This document shows positions 48,244 to 58,898 of a stretch of DNA of 64,000 nucleotides, one piece after another. The notes under the pieces are model-generated. The model worked only from the letters and a program-made list of their open reading frames with translations, did not search any database and was not told the DNA's origin. The stretch's first letter is position 1. Each line of letters begins with the position of its first letter. The position numbers were made by a program, and so were the translations under genes. This DNA is from Maratus speciosus. Taxonomy: Eukaryota > Arthropoda > Arachnida > Araneae > Salticidae. The stretch covers positions 621,557,800-621,621,799 of the forward strand of contig OZ010791.1 in the NCBI GenBank assembly GCA_963932465.1, written 5' to 3'.

Positions 48244-48850
48244 TCTTATCATGCTTGTGGATTCTATGTGCGGGAATATGTTTTGAAAATCTACTGGGAA
48301 TTTATTCGGTAAGTTGTGTAAGAATTCTATTGCTATAAATTAAATATTTAATGGGTTGTAGTGTTTCTTTCCATTTCATGCCATTTGATAATGTTCTGTT
48401 TTCATCTTGAGATTATTTTTTTGGTTCAATTGGTTGTTCGGGTCAAACATCATATATATATATATATATATACGGATATATATATATATATATATCAACT
48501 TTTGAACTGAGGGTGGTTTCGGGGTCTGGAGATCATGATCGATGAAAATATACCAAAATTTTTTGAAATCGCTTTCCTCCGAACGGTTGCAATAGGTAGC
48601 TTTGTGTAATGAAAGCTACCTAAAACAGTAGCGATCTCTCTGTAAACGAGTTTCCATTCGTTTTCCTTGGATTGGGGATTTTTAAGACCAAATCTGCTGC
48701 TATTAAGAGATAGAATGGCTGTTTTCGTATTTAATTAAAAAAAATAGTTTAACATTTGAAAATAAGCTAATGTAAAATGAATTAAGTAAACAGTGTGATT
48801 GTCTACCAGTATGTTTCAACAGCGCTATAAGGTCTAGTTCTTTTAAATAA

Positions 48851-50670
48851 CTAGGGGGCTCTGCCCCCTACGAGCTACGCTCGTCAACCCCCGTTCAGAC
48901 ACCGCAGACTCTAACAGCACGATAATTTGATCGCCTTTAAAAAGATTTCGGAAGATTGAATTATAATTTGAATCTGACAATTATAATCTGACGTAATTTT
49001 CACCAAACTTTTCTTTCTCTTTTTAATATTCATGTCAAAATACTTTTGTTAGAAATGAAATATTATGATCATCTTAAACTGTCAAGTAAATGTCTCGCGC
49101 AATTTTTAAATTAAAACTGTTTTGCAATATTATTTTTTATTCATTTTACGTAATAAGTGTAATATGACGTAAATTCTCCTATTTAGGACTTCTAACGCAT
49201 GTTACTGAATTTATTATTTTACAATATTCTTTCTCATTTAAAATTCACGTGTAACTATAGTTTTTATGACGTAATTTTCAATGAGTTCCTGCTTTATATA
49301 TTTTTTGTTTATAATAGTCACGTGTAAAATAAATTTTTAATTTGAAGCAAACATTACTGTTTGCGCTGTTTATACAGCTGGCAACAGTTTAAATTAATAC
49401 AATTTTCTAAAATTTGTAAAAAGGTTTAAATTCAGAAATTGCGCTAGACATTTATTTGATATTTTGAGCTGATACTTTTCAACTATTTTTGTTAGGAAAG
49501 CGCAAATAATATTTCATTTCTAACACAAGCATTTTCACGTGAATATTAAAAAGAGAAAGAATAGTTTGGTCAAAATTACGTCAGATTAAAAACGATTAAT
49601 TTAAAAAGTCTTATTTAAAAGAACTTTCTTTTCGCTTTGTTAAAAAATACCGGGAGACAAAGACTCTGTTTACTTAATTCCTTTTATATTAGCTTATTTT
49701 GAAATGTTGTTACACGTGTCTACGTCAAAGACGAAAACAGCGATTGACATATGTATTTTTGGTACTACTTAGTTATCCCGTCGACCAAAAATCTATCATT
49801 CGCCAAACTATAAGATTAAAAGCCAATAATGGTTGATCGCAAATGTCACATTAACTTGACTTTAAGCAAGTTACACGTGTCTACGTCATCAAGTTATTTT
49901 TATTTCGACGTTTTAGTTGTATTTTTATTAATGTTGCACTAATATATTTGTTCTTTCATTATTTAAAATAAAAATTATGTCAATTTATATAATTGGCGAG
50001 TGCTGTGGCGATTTATATAATTTGGCGAAATTGGTCGACGGGTTCATCAAGTAGTACCGCAGCGGATTTGGCTTTGAAATTCCCCATTCAAAGAGAAATG
50101 AATAGAAATCCGTTTATAGGGAGATCGCCACTGTTTTTTAAATTATAATTCAGTCTTCCGAAATCTTTTTAAAGCCGATCAAATTAGCGTACTTTTAGAG
50201 TCTGCGGTGTCTGAACGGGGGTTGACGAGCGTAGCTCGTAGGGGGCATGGCCCCCTAGTTTGTAAAAAATATCTCTCGAAATGCTGAAAATTTGAATTTA
50301 AAATAGAAATAAAACCTCGAAAAATTATTCAAATTAAAAAACTAACTGCAATCTGCACACCGGGAAATTCTGACGCATAAAATGATCTAAATATGATTAA
50401 ATTCCTATGTACAGTTTTTGCTCCTATAAAACTTTTTTAATGGAACGATTCTGTCCAACTTTGCCGTTAAATATCTCTTAAAATAATTCTTCGATTTGAA
50501 AACTGTCTGCATCAGCGTGTTTATCAAACATTTTTCTATAATACTATCGATTTTCATATTTTTGTATGCAACAGTTTTTTTAATATTAACGAAGAAAGAC
50601 TTCCGGTCACAAAAAATTCAAAACCGGCGGCGGTGACAGCGGTAGTTACTTTTTTTTAAGAATAGAGAGA
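48851..50670 (-). mobile_element. Helitron family A, copy HA10 (split by HA11)
   Basis: Reverse-complemented CTAG hairpin at 48851 (variant CTAGGGGGCTCTGCCCCC), 5' terminus ending AATAGAGAGA at 50670, host A and T on the two sides. Segments 48851-49422 and 50259-50670. Internal deletions make it shorter than the reference, including loss between ATAATTTG and TCTGAC near 48970. Confidence 0.8.
49423..50258 (+). mobile_element. Helitron family A, 5'-truncated copy HA11
   Basis: Begins in mid-element (GGTTTAAATTCAGAAATTGC) and runs to a proper 3' end (GGGGGCATGGCCCCCTAG). The host sequence TTTGTAAAAA occurs on both sides (just before 49423 and at 50259), a 10-bp duplication not seen at the full-length insertions. 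A segment at about 49735-49870 between two copies of ACACGTGTCTACGTCA is extra relative to other copies. Confidence 0.75.
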
Positions 50671-50740
50671 TTCATTTTAAATGTATCGTTTTAAATCTGA
50701 CGTAATTTACACCAAAGTTTTATTTCTCTTCATTGGTACA

Positions 50741-51589
50741 TTTCCAAATCAAAACTTTTTTTTATATATAGAAGGATTTTTTCCTGTATTGTTAATTAAA
50801 AAAGTAGAATACCCTATCTAGTTTACGTAAATGTAATATTATGCAAATTTACCTAAATTATCACAAAAGGGGGTTAAATGTGAACTCGATTTACTGCTCT
50901 GTAGACAAATATTGCGAATGTGATTCTTAGAATGTTTATTTAACTAGTGATGTTATGCATTCAGCTTTAAGATCTTAATTTTTTTTTCAGCCATTTCTGA
51001 AATTTTCCTTGAATATTTATACAAAATCTCCCTTATGCAAAGTCTGGGGACGTTCTTTGTCTCAAGGAGCATGTCTGCATCGCACACTCTACACGTTGGT
51101 TCTGACTGCAAGCATCGTTATTTTTTTCACACTGCGTCTGAAACAATTTCGGTATCACAAAGTTTCAAGCGTCGTTAATATGAACTTTAATATTAATCAG
51201 TGTCGTTAAATAATCAGTCAGTCGTTAATATTAATCAGTGTTGTTACCGTGCTTATGTTTAAGCGTCAACATATTCGAATAAATAATCATCTTCGTCTTA
51301 TTTATCGTATTACTGAAGTTTACTGGAGATATACTGCTAAAGATACCTAGAAAGTGGTATACAAAATTAAGGACCGTACGAGGCCTGTTGTTGTAGTTCG
51401 CATTCATTTAACCTGTAAATCAGACACTTTCCGGGAAGCATGGCAAAACAACTTCATAATTGAATGAGTGACATAATTCGGCTTACTCTAACGGGTATCT
51501 GAGGTGGTTGTGCATTATCTAATTAAGAAATGCTGCATACGCTCACAAATCTATGCAGTAGGAAATAGAACTTTTCAGAATTTCACATC

Positions 51590-51639
<50 letters not shown>

Positions 51640-52429
51640 GCATCAAACGTAGATTATGAAACACATTCCAACACTTCATGAATTCTTTAACCAAACGCCA
51701 CTGTTTTATATGGTAACAAAGTTACATAAGTGAAAAATTTGGAAAATGCATTTTGCACTTTTGAAAATTCAGCTTCAGCCATTACCATTAATAATCGGGA
51801 AAATTTCCGAATTCTTCAGTGCCGCCCTGTATAAGATCTATAAGATTTGAAGAACTGAGTGGAAGAACATGTTATGCTACATTTTCTTTTTAAAAAAATT
51901 ATCTTTTGAATGAATGGGCTATGAGGTATTTTTTCACCTGGTAAAGCTAAAATAATACGATTCTATTTAGTCTTGAAGGTTCAAGGCATTATTCATATTC
52001 ATATTTAATATTTAAATAGCTAATAATGTAAATAATATTATTAATTTTTAATATTTGAAAATTAAATATGAATAAGGTTTTTTTTTTTAGAGAGAGTTTA
52101 GTACCGCACCTGTTAATATTTTAAACACGTGGTATCAAACAGAAAATAAATCATTAAAATTTACAACAAAAACTTTCACTTCAAATTTCTTCAAATGTAA
52201 TCTTAGTTATATAACATGTTCTTCCACCAAGCTCTTCATTTGTATATATACTACATAGTTACGTTATTACTAAAATTTAGTTCAATTAAGAAATGCCTAA
52301 CGCAGTTGGAAATTCCACTTTAGCCACTTCCGTCAATAAGAGTAAATGTGCTCGAGATCTTTTGTGCTGCCCCGCATAGGGTCGATAGAACTTATATACA
52401 AAAAATAGTTACATTTAAAAACGCGTATC
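50741..52429. other. Mostly unassigned stretch
   Basis: No gene is supported. At about 50975-50990 a T-rich tract ends in TTTTTTTTTCAG, which could be a splice acceptor on the plus strand, followed by a 66-codon open frame (51009-51209) that I do not recognise. CGTTAATATTAATCAGT is repeated near 51175-51240. An A43 run lies at 51593-51635. From about 51700, phrases related to family S appear. Confidence 0.35.
51593..51635. repeat. A43 homopolymer
   Basis: Uninterrupted run of 43 A. It could be the tail of a plus-strand retroposed sequence, but no recognisable body or TSD was found. Its length is prone to assembly error. Confidence 0.85.
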
Positions 52430-53060
52430 ACAACAGAAAATACACTTCCAGCAATTATTGTTCATAGACAATATTGTAACCGAATTCTTTTGTGTGTCTC
52501 TGTCAATGCAGTGTTGCCAATGGGCTATTTATTTTAAATTCAAATTTGTTCATTGGCACCACTTTTTTGAAATAATAAAATTCGCATTATTTAATTACAT
52601 ATTAATTAAGGCGAAAACAAGGTGTTTTTTATCATTTCAGAAAAGAGGTGCCAATGAAGAAATCTGAATTTAAAACAAAGTAGCCCACTGGCAACACTGT
52701 GTCACTGAAGGATGGATGCTAAGGCGGCAATATTCTCTAATTAGCATGTTGTAATACATCTCAGTAATATACATCCATTTCAATACGTTTGAAATAGCAT
52801 AACATCATTAAAATTCACCGCAAACAATATTTCCCCATAGACCGTCATGTAATGTAATTCATTTAGTGTACCTGTAAACAAACCGCATATGCTACACACA
52901 TCATTTTCAATACCGAACATGCCATAGTGAAATTGAAAAACATACTTCAATTTCATGGCAATCCGAGTATATTTACGCGAATTACAGCACGAACAGACAG
53001 ACGGACATACAAACCGAATTCATAAACACTTTTCAACTATGCTGGAAAGCTTTAAAAAAA
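52430..53060 (+). repeat. Family S repeat units
   Basis: Two to three units related to 14520-14890. Shared phrases include ACTTCCAGCAAT, TTCTTTTGTGTGTCTCTGT, GAAATAGCATAACATCATTAA and GGCAATCCGAGTATATTTACG. One unit is interrupted by the 52509-52699 MITE. The last ~230 bp have an inverted counterpart at 53690-53925. Confidence 0.6.
52509..52699. mobile_element. 191-bp hAT-like MITE (TIR CAGTGTTGCCAATGGGCTA)
   Basis: The ends CAGTGTTGCCAATGGGCTA and TAGCCCACTGGCAACACTG are inverted repeats extending about 60 bp. The 8-bp flanks TGTCAATG and TGTCACTG match at 7 of 8 positions, which suggests a hAT-type TSD. It sits in an S unit; the related unit near 14580 shows no insertion. It is the same family as 7952-8144. 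Confidence 0.8.
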
Positions 53061-53689
53061 TATATGGAGAAAAAGTCACTTTTATGAAATATAAAGCTAG
53101 TTACCTCTTTTTATTTAAGTGAAAAGAAATAATTTAACCAACAGAATAAAATAGCATCACGTAATCATGCACGTAAATGATTCCTAATGACACCGCGATC
53201 CGAATGTGACCAAAATGAAAAAGCACCGTGAATCAAATGCAATTCCTACAATCCACATTCTCCGCATGGGATATGTAAAATGCATCATATCCACTTTACT
53301 GTGAAGCCGGTATGTACCGTTTTATAACAAGCTGCAAATGACTCAGAAACGGAACACGTTGACTTCACAGTACAGTCACGAAATGATGGTCACATGAGGA
53401 TCATAGGACGAAATAAATATGCCAAGTTTTGTTCACCGTTCTGATTATGATTATTTGTGACAATTCTGGCATCCCATCGATTAGCCATCGATTAGTTAAG
53501 ATACTTTTACTTCAAATCCGACAACTCATATAAGCTCCTCCTACTTCAATATGCCTAAGCTTTGCCTACAAATAATTCAGCTTAAAACCCTCTTTTAGTT
53601 AATTAAAAAAATTATTACTTAATTTTAAAGTTGTATTTTTAGTTATAAAATTTTTCATCAAAATATGGAAATCGCATTTAAACCTTTCC

Positions 53690-53925
53690 AGCACAGTTGA
53701 AAACTGTTTATGAATTCGGTTTGTCTGTCTGTATGACCGTGCTTACGTAAATATGCTACTCGGATTTCCATGTAACTGATATATCTTATTGAGGTTCACT
53801 ATGGCAACCTCGGAACTGAAAATGAAGAGTATAGCATTTATAGTTCGTTCACAGGGCCACTCAAAAGAATTCCAACACAGTATGGTCTATGGAGACAATT
53901 GTTTACAGCGCATTTTAATACTATT
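53690..53925 (-). repeat. Inverted counterpart of a family S unit
   Basis: The reverse complement matches about 52828-53060, including the GACAGAC run and ACCGAATTCATAAACA. The ~630-bp spacer is unassigned AT-rich sequence. An inverted pair of repeat units that could form a large hairpin. Confidence 0.65.
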
Positions 53926-54289
53926 ACTAGGGGTGTTCAAATGAAAAGGTACGAAACGCCGTAACAACCAAACCGGTTGAAATTTGAATAGGCCGCTTTG
54001 GGATAACGTAGTGAGACTTCGAGCATTGGAGTATCCGGCGTGGTTGTGCGCATGCGTGGGCGACCGCACATGAAGGAGGGAGGGGAGAAGCAGACAATTA
54101 TGTGTTTCGTTCAATTGACCACACGCAATGGGCGGAGCTCGCAATGTTTCCCACAAGCACTGGGGTATTTGATTGGCTTTTGGTGAGCGCTTGGGGGAAA
54201 AATCGAGAAGCTGATTAGCTATAATCCATCGTGACGTTGTATGACGTCAGTAATGTGTGTGGTCCATTGACGCGGCAGTGCGTGTGAGG
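53926..54289. other. Unassigned stretch with higher GC
   Basis: It starts GGGGTGTTCAAATGAAAAGG, which looks like a transposon end but has no visible partner. An 89-codon minus-strand open frame is not recognised. It may be a divergent part of the hAT copy that continues to the right. Confidence 0.3.
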
Positions 54290-54406
54290 ATATCACGCAG
54301 TCGTTATGGCAACACTGGACCCTTCTCTCTCGAGCTTGATGATTAGAAATCCTTTTGAAGAACATTTGAAAAGCCCAAAACTCTCAAAACCTGAAGAAGA
54401 CTCCTT

Positions 54407-54778
54407 GATGCGTTGTCATTGAGACTGCAGGTTCGGTAAATCCAAATTATTCCATAATGCATCGAAGAATAAAAACGTCTTCATAACTTAGTTCTAATAT
54501 ATTGTAAATAAAATTCGTAACTTGAATAAGTAAACACACTCTACAGTTCAAATTAAACTTCTTTCTTAAAAAACAACTATGTACATTTTATTTACAAATA
54601 TATAGGTATATTAATATTATTATTACTCTCATTTGAGAGTTCCATTATTACCGTCAGACCGGTTCAAAACAAACTTTACATATACACTGAAAAGAAAATC
54701 GGAAAACAATAAAAAGGGGGTTGCCACAATGCCGACTAACAGAAAATGGCAAGCATCGCCAAGTTGGCATTCTTAACA
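54407..54778 (-). repeat. Pao2 3' LTR
   Basis: 372 bp. On the minus strand it begins TGTTAAGAATGCC. It differs from the 5' LTR (61251-61622) at only two positions by eye, near 54693 (A versus C) and 54774 (T versus C). Next to it, inside the element, minus-strand GGGGCAGGA may be the polypurine tract. Confidence 0.92.
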
Positions 54779-55064
54779 TCCTGCCCCGGGCTGAACACTT
54801 AGTTCAGCATCTATATTAAACAATTTAATAAACATAAGAATATACTTACATACATGACAAATTTTCAGATACATACAGCTACAGATATAAAAGCAAAAAT
54901 AATAAGAATGCTGCAATCTACGAAAGAAAATAAAACACATGAATTGTATGAAAATTAAACAATAATAAGGGTAAATATGAGTAACAAAACAAATTAAATG
55001 TTCGATAATAGTTCTTATTAGGTGCGTTCGTAATTATATAAATACGTAGCACCTATAGTCGTCG

Positions 55065-55160
55065 TTCAGTCCGTCCGTCTGTCCGTCCGTCTGTCCGTCT
55101 GTCCGTCCGTCTGTCCGTCTGTCCGTCCGTCTGTCCGTCTGTCCGTCCGTCCGTCTGTCC
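55065..55160. repeat. (GTCY)n microsatellite
   Basis: About 22 tetranucleotides alternating GTCC and GTCT. The 62-codon minus-strand frame across it is an artefact of the repeat. Confidence 0.9.
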
Positions 55161-55187
55161 GCATGTAACAGAGCAAAAACCACCCAA

Positions 55188-55710
55188 CCGAATGGTCTGA
55201 AATTTTAAATATATGATTGTTGCAAAATTTTGTCGAGCCATTTCAAATTTTATGAAAATCGGATGTATACTTTAATTACAGGGACAGTCAAAAGTTTTTC
55301 CTTACATTACGGCCAATGGGAAAAATTATTGCAAGTGCATTTTAATGATATGAGAGCCTTCCGAATGATCTGAAATTTTAAAGATATAACTGTTGCAAAA
55401 TTTTGTCGAGCCCTTTCAAATTTTCGGAAAATCGGATGCATAGTTTAATTACAGGGACAGTCAAAAGTTTTTCTTTACATAACGGCCAATGGGAAAAATT
55501 ATTGCAAGTGCATTTTAATGATATTACAGCCTTCCGAATGGTCTGAAATTTTAAAGATATAATAGTTGCAAAATTTTGTTGAGCTATTTCCAATTTTAGG
55601 AAAATCGGATGTATAGTTTAATTACAGGGACAGTCAAAAGTGTTCCGTTACATTACGGGGAATGGGAAAAAAATCTTGGAAGTGCATTTTAATGATGTAT
55701 CAGACTATGC
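55188..55710 (+). repeat. Three-copy tandem array, ~172-bp unit
   Basis: Units start near 55190, 55363 and 55535 at CCGAATGRTCTGAAATTTTAA. Each contains GTTGCAAAATTTTGT, AAAATCGGATG, GGGACAGTCAAAAGT and GGGAAAAA. Copies are about 90% alike by eye. Confidence 0.85.
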
Positions 55711-55858
55711 GCTTTATGAAGTGCAAAAAATTATACATTCAGTACAATATGGGGTGCAAAAAATAATTATAAAACTAGTTATAGTACGAACGCACCTCAT
55801 TTGCCACGTTTGACGAGCAATTTCCAACTTGTTTTTAGTGTAAGAGTTTTAGTGTCTT

Positions 55859-57121
55859 TTAGCCCACTATGTCCAATTCAAGATTATATAGCAATTGCAC
55901 AGGTCGTTTAAGATCGCCTTTTGCAGTCTGTAATACACATGATCTGATTTTAGAGTCACGGCCAAATATGAGTTCTTTAACACGACCACACTTCCACATA
56001 TGTTTTGGGAGCTTTTCATCATGAATTATCACTATATCGTTAACTTTGAACTGAGACGATGAATTTATGTTTTTCACTTGAAAAGCAGATCTAAGTTCTA
56101 ACAAATATTCGTTTCTCCACCTTTTCCAAAAGTGGTCAGTAATTTGTTGCTTATATTTATATTTTCTCGTCAACAAAATCTTATTGGATTTCTCTTGCGT
56201 ACAGACTGGTAATCTATAAGAAGGTAAGGACATTAATCGTTTACCAACTAAAAAATGAGATGGCGTTAAAGGTGATGGTTCAGCATTTTCTTCGTAGAGA
56301 TAACATAAGGGACGTGAATTAATCACCGCTTCAATTTCTGTAAGTATTGTTTCTAGCTCTTCATAACGGAGACAAGTTTTTCCTAGAACCTTTTTTAAAG
56401 GTGTTTTAACTGATCTGACCATCCTTTCCCAGAAGCCGCCCCACCAGGAAGCCCTGGGAATTATAAACTTCCATATTATTTTATTCTTTCTCAAGTAATC
56501 AAAAATTTCTTGCTTAGAAATTCTTTCCCAAGCATCTTTTAACACCAAATCAGCCTTAGAAAATGTCTTGGCATTGTCACTGTACATTATTTTGCAGAAA
56601 CCTCTCCTAGAGAAAAATCTTCGTAGTGCTAAGATAAAGGTTTCAGTACTTAGATTGGTGACTAACTCTAGATGAATCGCTCTGGTTACAGCACATGTGA
56701 ATACGACAATATAAGCCTTCCCAGTGCCTTCAGAAGTTTTATAATAAATCGGACCGGCAAAATCGACACCAGAGGTTTCAAAAACTGGTGTTTTGATGAT
56801 TCTATCTTTCGGTAAAGGTGCTATTTCCACATTTCCAGGAATAGCATTAAGTTTTCGACATATCACACACGATCTTAAGACGGATTTTACAAATCTTCTT
56901 CCCTTTAATATAAAATACCTTTCACGAAGGTGAGCTAAAGTGACAGTTACACCAAAATGGTACATTCTTTCATGAGCATCCTTAATTAGTAATTTTACAA
57001 AATAAGATTTATTAGGAAGTATCCACGGATGTTTTTCCGGCTCTGTAACTTCAGAAAACTGAAGTCTTCCGGATAAAAGAAGTAAGTCATTTTCATCGAA
57101 TTGTGGATTAAGGTTGTACAA
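55859..57121 (-). CDS. pol: BEL/Pao integrase region (Pao2)
   Basis: 420 codons from the first Met. The integrase inserts element cDNA into host chromosomes. HHCC zinc-binding module at about residues 50-95 (HERMYHFG ... CVICRKL). The catalytic core has Asp in GVDFAGPIYY (about 128), Asp in MYSDNAKTF (about 189) and Glu in EIEAVINSRP (about 275): an intact D,D,E triad. The C-terminal domain continues to the stop at 55859. In related elements this is one polyprotein with the RT region. Here it is out of frame by one base across an A9 tract at about 57145-57155, so the Met start is probably not a real initiation site. Whether the shift is a mutation, an assembly error or slippage cannot be told here. 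Confidence 0.92.
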   Translation of the reverse strand: MYNLNPQFDENDLLLLSGRLQFSEVTEPEKHPWILPNKSYFVKLLIKDAHERMYHFGVTVTLAHLRERYFILKGRRFVKSVLRSCVICRKLNAIPGNVEIAPLPKDRIIKTPVFETSGVDFAGPIYYKTSEGTGKAYIVVFTCAVTRAIHLELVTNLSTETFILALRRFFSRRGFCKIMYSDNAKTFSKADLVLKDAWERISKQEIFDYLRKNKIIWKFIIPRASWWGGFWERMVRSVKTPLKKVLGKTCLRYEELETILTEIEAVINSRPLCYLYEENAEPSPLTPSHFLVGKRLMSLPSYRLPVCTQEKSNKILLTRKYKYKQQITDHFWKRWRNEYLLELRSAFQVKNINSSSQFKVNDIVIIHDEKLPKHMWKCGRVKELIFGRDSKIRSCVLQTAKGDLKRPVQLLYNLELDIVG

Positions 57122-57134
57122 AGAAGAATCTTTA

Positions 57135-58868
57135 TTAAGTGGTTTTTTTTTGTTTAAGTGCTTCTATTTCAACTTTAAATGATGTTTCCTGAGTTTGTTT
57201 AATCCAGTATTTTTCTGCTATTTCTATTTCTGAGGTAGTTAAAGGTCCTAAAATTTTAGGATTTTTCGAATTGGCATTATGAATAAAACGCATTATCCAA
57301 GCAGTAATATTATACACGCGATTTAAACTACTGAACTTTGCCATATCAAATACTGGCTTAGGAATAGAGTTTGATTCGTTACACAATAATGTTATATTTG
57401 GTTTTGCTTTCATTTCATTAAAAGCTTCGGGAACCATTTCTATAGCCCTTTTTGAAGGCCACATATCTTCTGATAGTAATAACCAAGGTGGGCCGCACCA
57501 CCATACATTATTACCCATTAACTTCGATAAGTTTTCCCCTCGCGTAAGCAGATCTGCAGGGTTTTCTTTTCCGGGACAATAATTCCAGTCCTTTGGATCT
57601 GTCAATGACTGAATTTCGGTTACACGATTGGAAATAAAGGGTTTCCAGTTTGTAGTAGAACCCCTAATCCAACAGATAGTTATCTCTGAGTCCGACCATA
57701 ACTTTATATTTAAATTCGAAATATGTAATTTTTGTTTTAAATATTTCCACATTCTAGCGGCAACTACTGCACTGATCAATTCCAGCCGTGGAATAGTTAA
57801 CTTCTTGAGGAGGGCTATTCTACATTTACTCCAAACAAAACTTGTTTGAATTTCGCCAGTTAATGAAATGGAACGCAAATAAGCAACTGCTCCATACCCT
57901 TTGGGACTAGCATCACAGAATATGTGAATTTGTGAATTTTCAGAAATGTTTATCATATTAGGAAAATATTTTCGGGTTATTTCAAATGTGCGTAAATGTA
58001 CAACTTCTGAACACCAAGTGTTCCACTCGCATTTCAAATCTTCAGGTAATTTATTGTCCCACTCTAAACCTCTTTGCCATGTTTCTTGCAACAAGGCTTT
58101 AATACGTATTACAAATGGATTCACAAATCCTAATGGATCATAAATTTTCAGTAACATTTTAAGAACTGTTCGCTTCGTGGGATCATCGATGTAATATTCT
58201 TCAAAGGGCTGCGCATCTAACATCAAAATATCAGATTCAGTATTCCATATCAGTCCAAGCACTTTTAAGATACTACCTGTGTTTTCCTCACTTATACCTA
58301 AGTTACCAGATTCCCACATTTCCCTAAGTTTAATAGAATTTGTTTTTAATTTCCTCAAATTCATCCCAGCTTCTTTAAGAATTTCAGAAGCTGTAACTGA
58401 TAAATAATAAGCTTCGTTATCTAAATCTGATCCGGAAATTAAATCATCGACATAGAGGGAATTATCTAACATATATACAACATTTGGATGTTGATCTCGA
58501 TAGTTCTTTATATGATGTTTAATTGTGGCAGCCAAAATAAATGGTGAGCATGTAACGCCAAATGGTACACGTCTAAATCTTAAAATTTTAAAAAAGTTGT
58601 TTGCGTCATTATCGAACCAAAGAAATTTAAGGTAATCTCGGTCTTCTTCAGCTACAGAAATTTGAAGAAAGGCCTTTTCAATATCTCCACAAAACGCAGT
58701 ATTGAATTTTCTGAAATTAATAATAATTTCTAATAAATCGGGGTTCAAATTTGGGCCACCGTACAAACAATCATTTAATGATTTGCTATTTTCTTTTGAG
58801 GAAGCATCAAATACCATTCTAACTTTAGTTGTGGGTTTATTATCTCGCAAGACAGGTCGGTGGGGCAT
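57135..58868 (-). CDS. pol: BEL/Pao reverse transcriptase and RNase H region (Pao2)
   Basis: 577 codons. It copies element RNA to DNA and degrades the RNA template. RT landmarks: VRMVFDASS, catalytic Asp in GDIEKAFLQI (about residue 60), PFGVTCSPFILAATI and the catalytic box YVDDLISG (about 140). RNase H landmarks: IFCDASPKGYGA, TIPRLELISAVVAARM, LWSDSEITICWI and PGKENPADLLTRG. Upstream the frame continues without shift into the gag-protease frame, separated by a single TGA about 30 bp before this Met. The 3' end runs into an A9 tract and stops prematurely relative to integrase. Confidence 0.94.
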   Translation of the reverse strand: MPHRPVLRDNKPTTKVRMVFDASSKENSKSLNDCLYGGPNLNPDLLEIIINFRKFNTAFCGDIEKAFLQISVAEEDRDYLKFLWFDNDANNFFKILRFRRVPFGVTCSPFILAATIKHHIKNYRDQHPNVVYMLDNSLYVDDLISGSDLDNEAYYLSVTASEILKEAGMNLRKLKTNSIKLREMWESGNLGISEENTGSILKVLGLIWNTESDILMLDAQPFEEYYIDDPTKRTVLKMLLKIYDPLGFVNPFVIRIKALLQETWQRGLEWDNKLPEDLKCEWNTWCSEVVHLRTFEITRKYFPNMINISENSQIHIFCDASPKGYGAVAYLRSISLTGEIQTSFVWSKCRIALLKKLTIPRLELISAVVAARMWKYLKQKLHISNLNIKLWSDSEITICWIRGSTTNWKPFISNRVTEIQSLTDPKDWNYCPGKENPADLLTRGENLSKLMGNNVWWCGPPWLLLSEDMWPSKRAIEMVPEAFNEMKAKPNITLLCNESNSIPKPVFDMAKFSSLNRVYNITAWIMRFIHNANSKNPKILGPLTTSEIEIAEKYWIKQTQETSFKVEIEALKQKKTT

Positions 58869-58898
58869 AAAATAACCGCTATCTACAGTTTTATTAGA

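Larger units (their letters stand above)
43552..48625 (-). mobile_element. Family R element, copy R-4 (host of mariner and GC-rich retroposon)
   Basis: Minus orientation. A8 then CCCTGCCAGC...GGCCTACAGG and GGTAGATTTCGAAG on the left. On the right, the terminal block with (TA)n (about 48450-48497) and GAAAGCTACCTAAAA. The left 1.25 kb is the inverted equivalent of about 1820-3080 in R-1. The right part (46085-46559 and 48244-48450) resembles 22000-22500 in R-3. Removing the mariner (44807-46068) and the GC-rich insert (46560-48243) leaves about 2.1 kb. It abuts a Helitron A fragment on the right. Confidence 0.65.
48626..50740 (-). mobile_element. Helitron family A, fragment HA9 (host of HA10)
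   Basis: Minus orientation, diverged. 48626-48850 (GCGATCTCTCTGTAAACG onward) resumes after HA10 at 50671 (TTCATTTTAAATGTATCG, then TCTGACGTAATTTACACC) and fades near 50740. Both ends are missing; the left is cut by R-4. Confidence 0.65.
55020..55797. mobile_element. 778-bp TIR element inside Pao2
   Basis: The ends AGGTGCGTTCGTA and TACGAACGCACCT form a short inverted repeat. The interior has a (GTCC/GTCT)n microsatellite and three ~172-bp tandem units. It lies between the integrase stop of Pao2 and its 3' LTR, so it either inserted after Pao2 formed or is carried as part of the family. No clear TSD was found. Confidence 0.6.

Noticed and set aside
51009..51209. 66-codon frame after a splice-acceptor-like tract
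   Set aside because: No recognised domain, no supporting donor, and many chance frames of this length occur here. Kept only as a note in the stretch description.
55065..55241. 62-codon open frame with a Thr/Asp/Gly/Arg repeat
   Set aside because: It is the translation of the (GTCY)n microsatellite.
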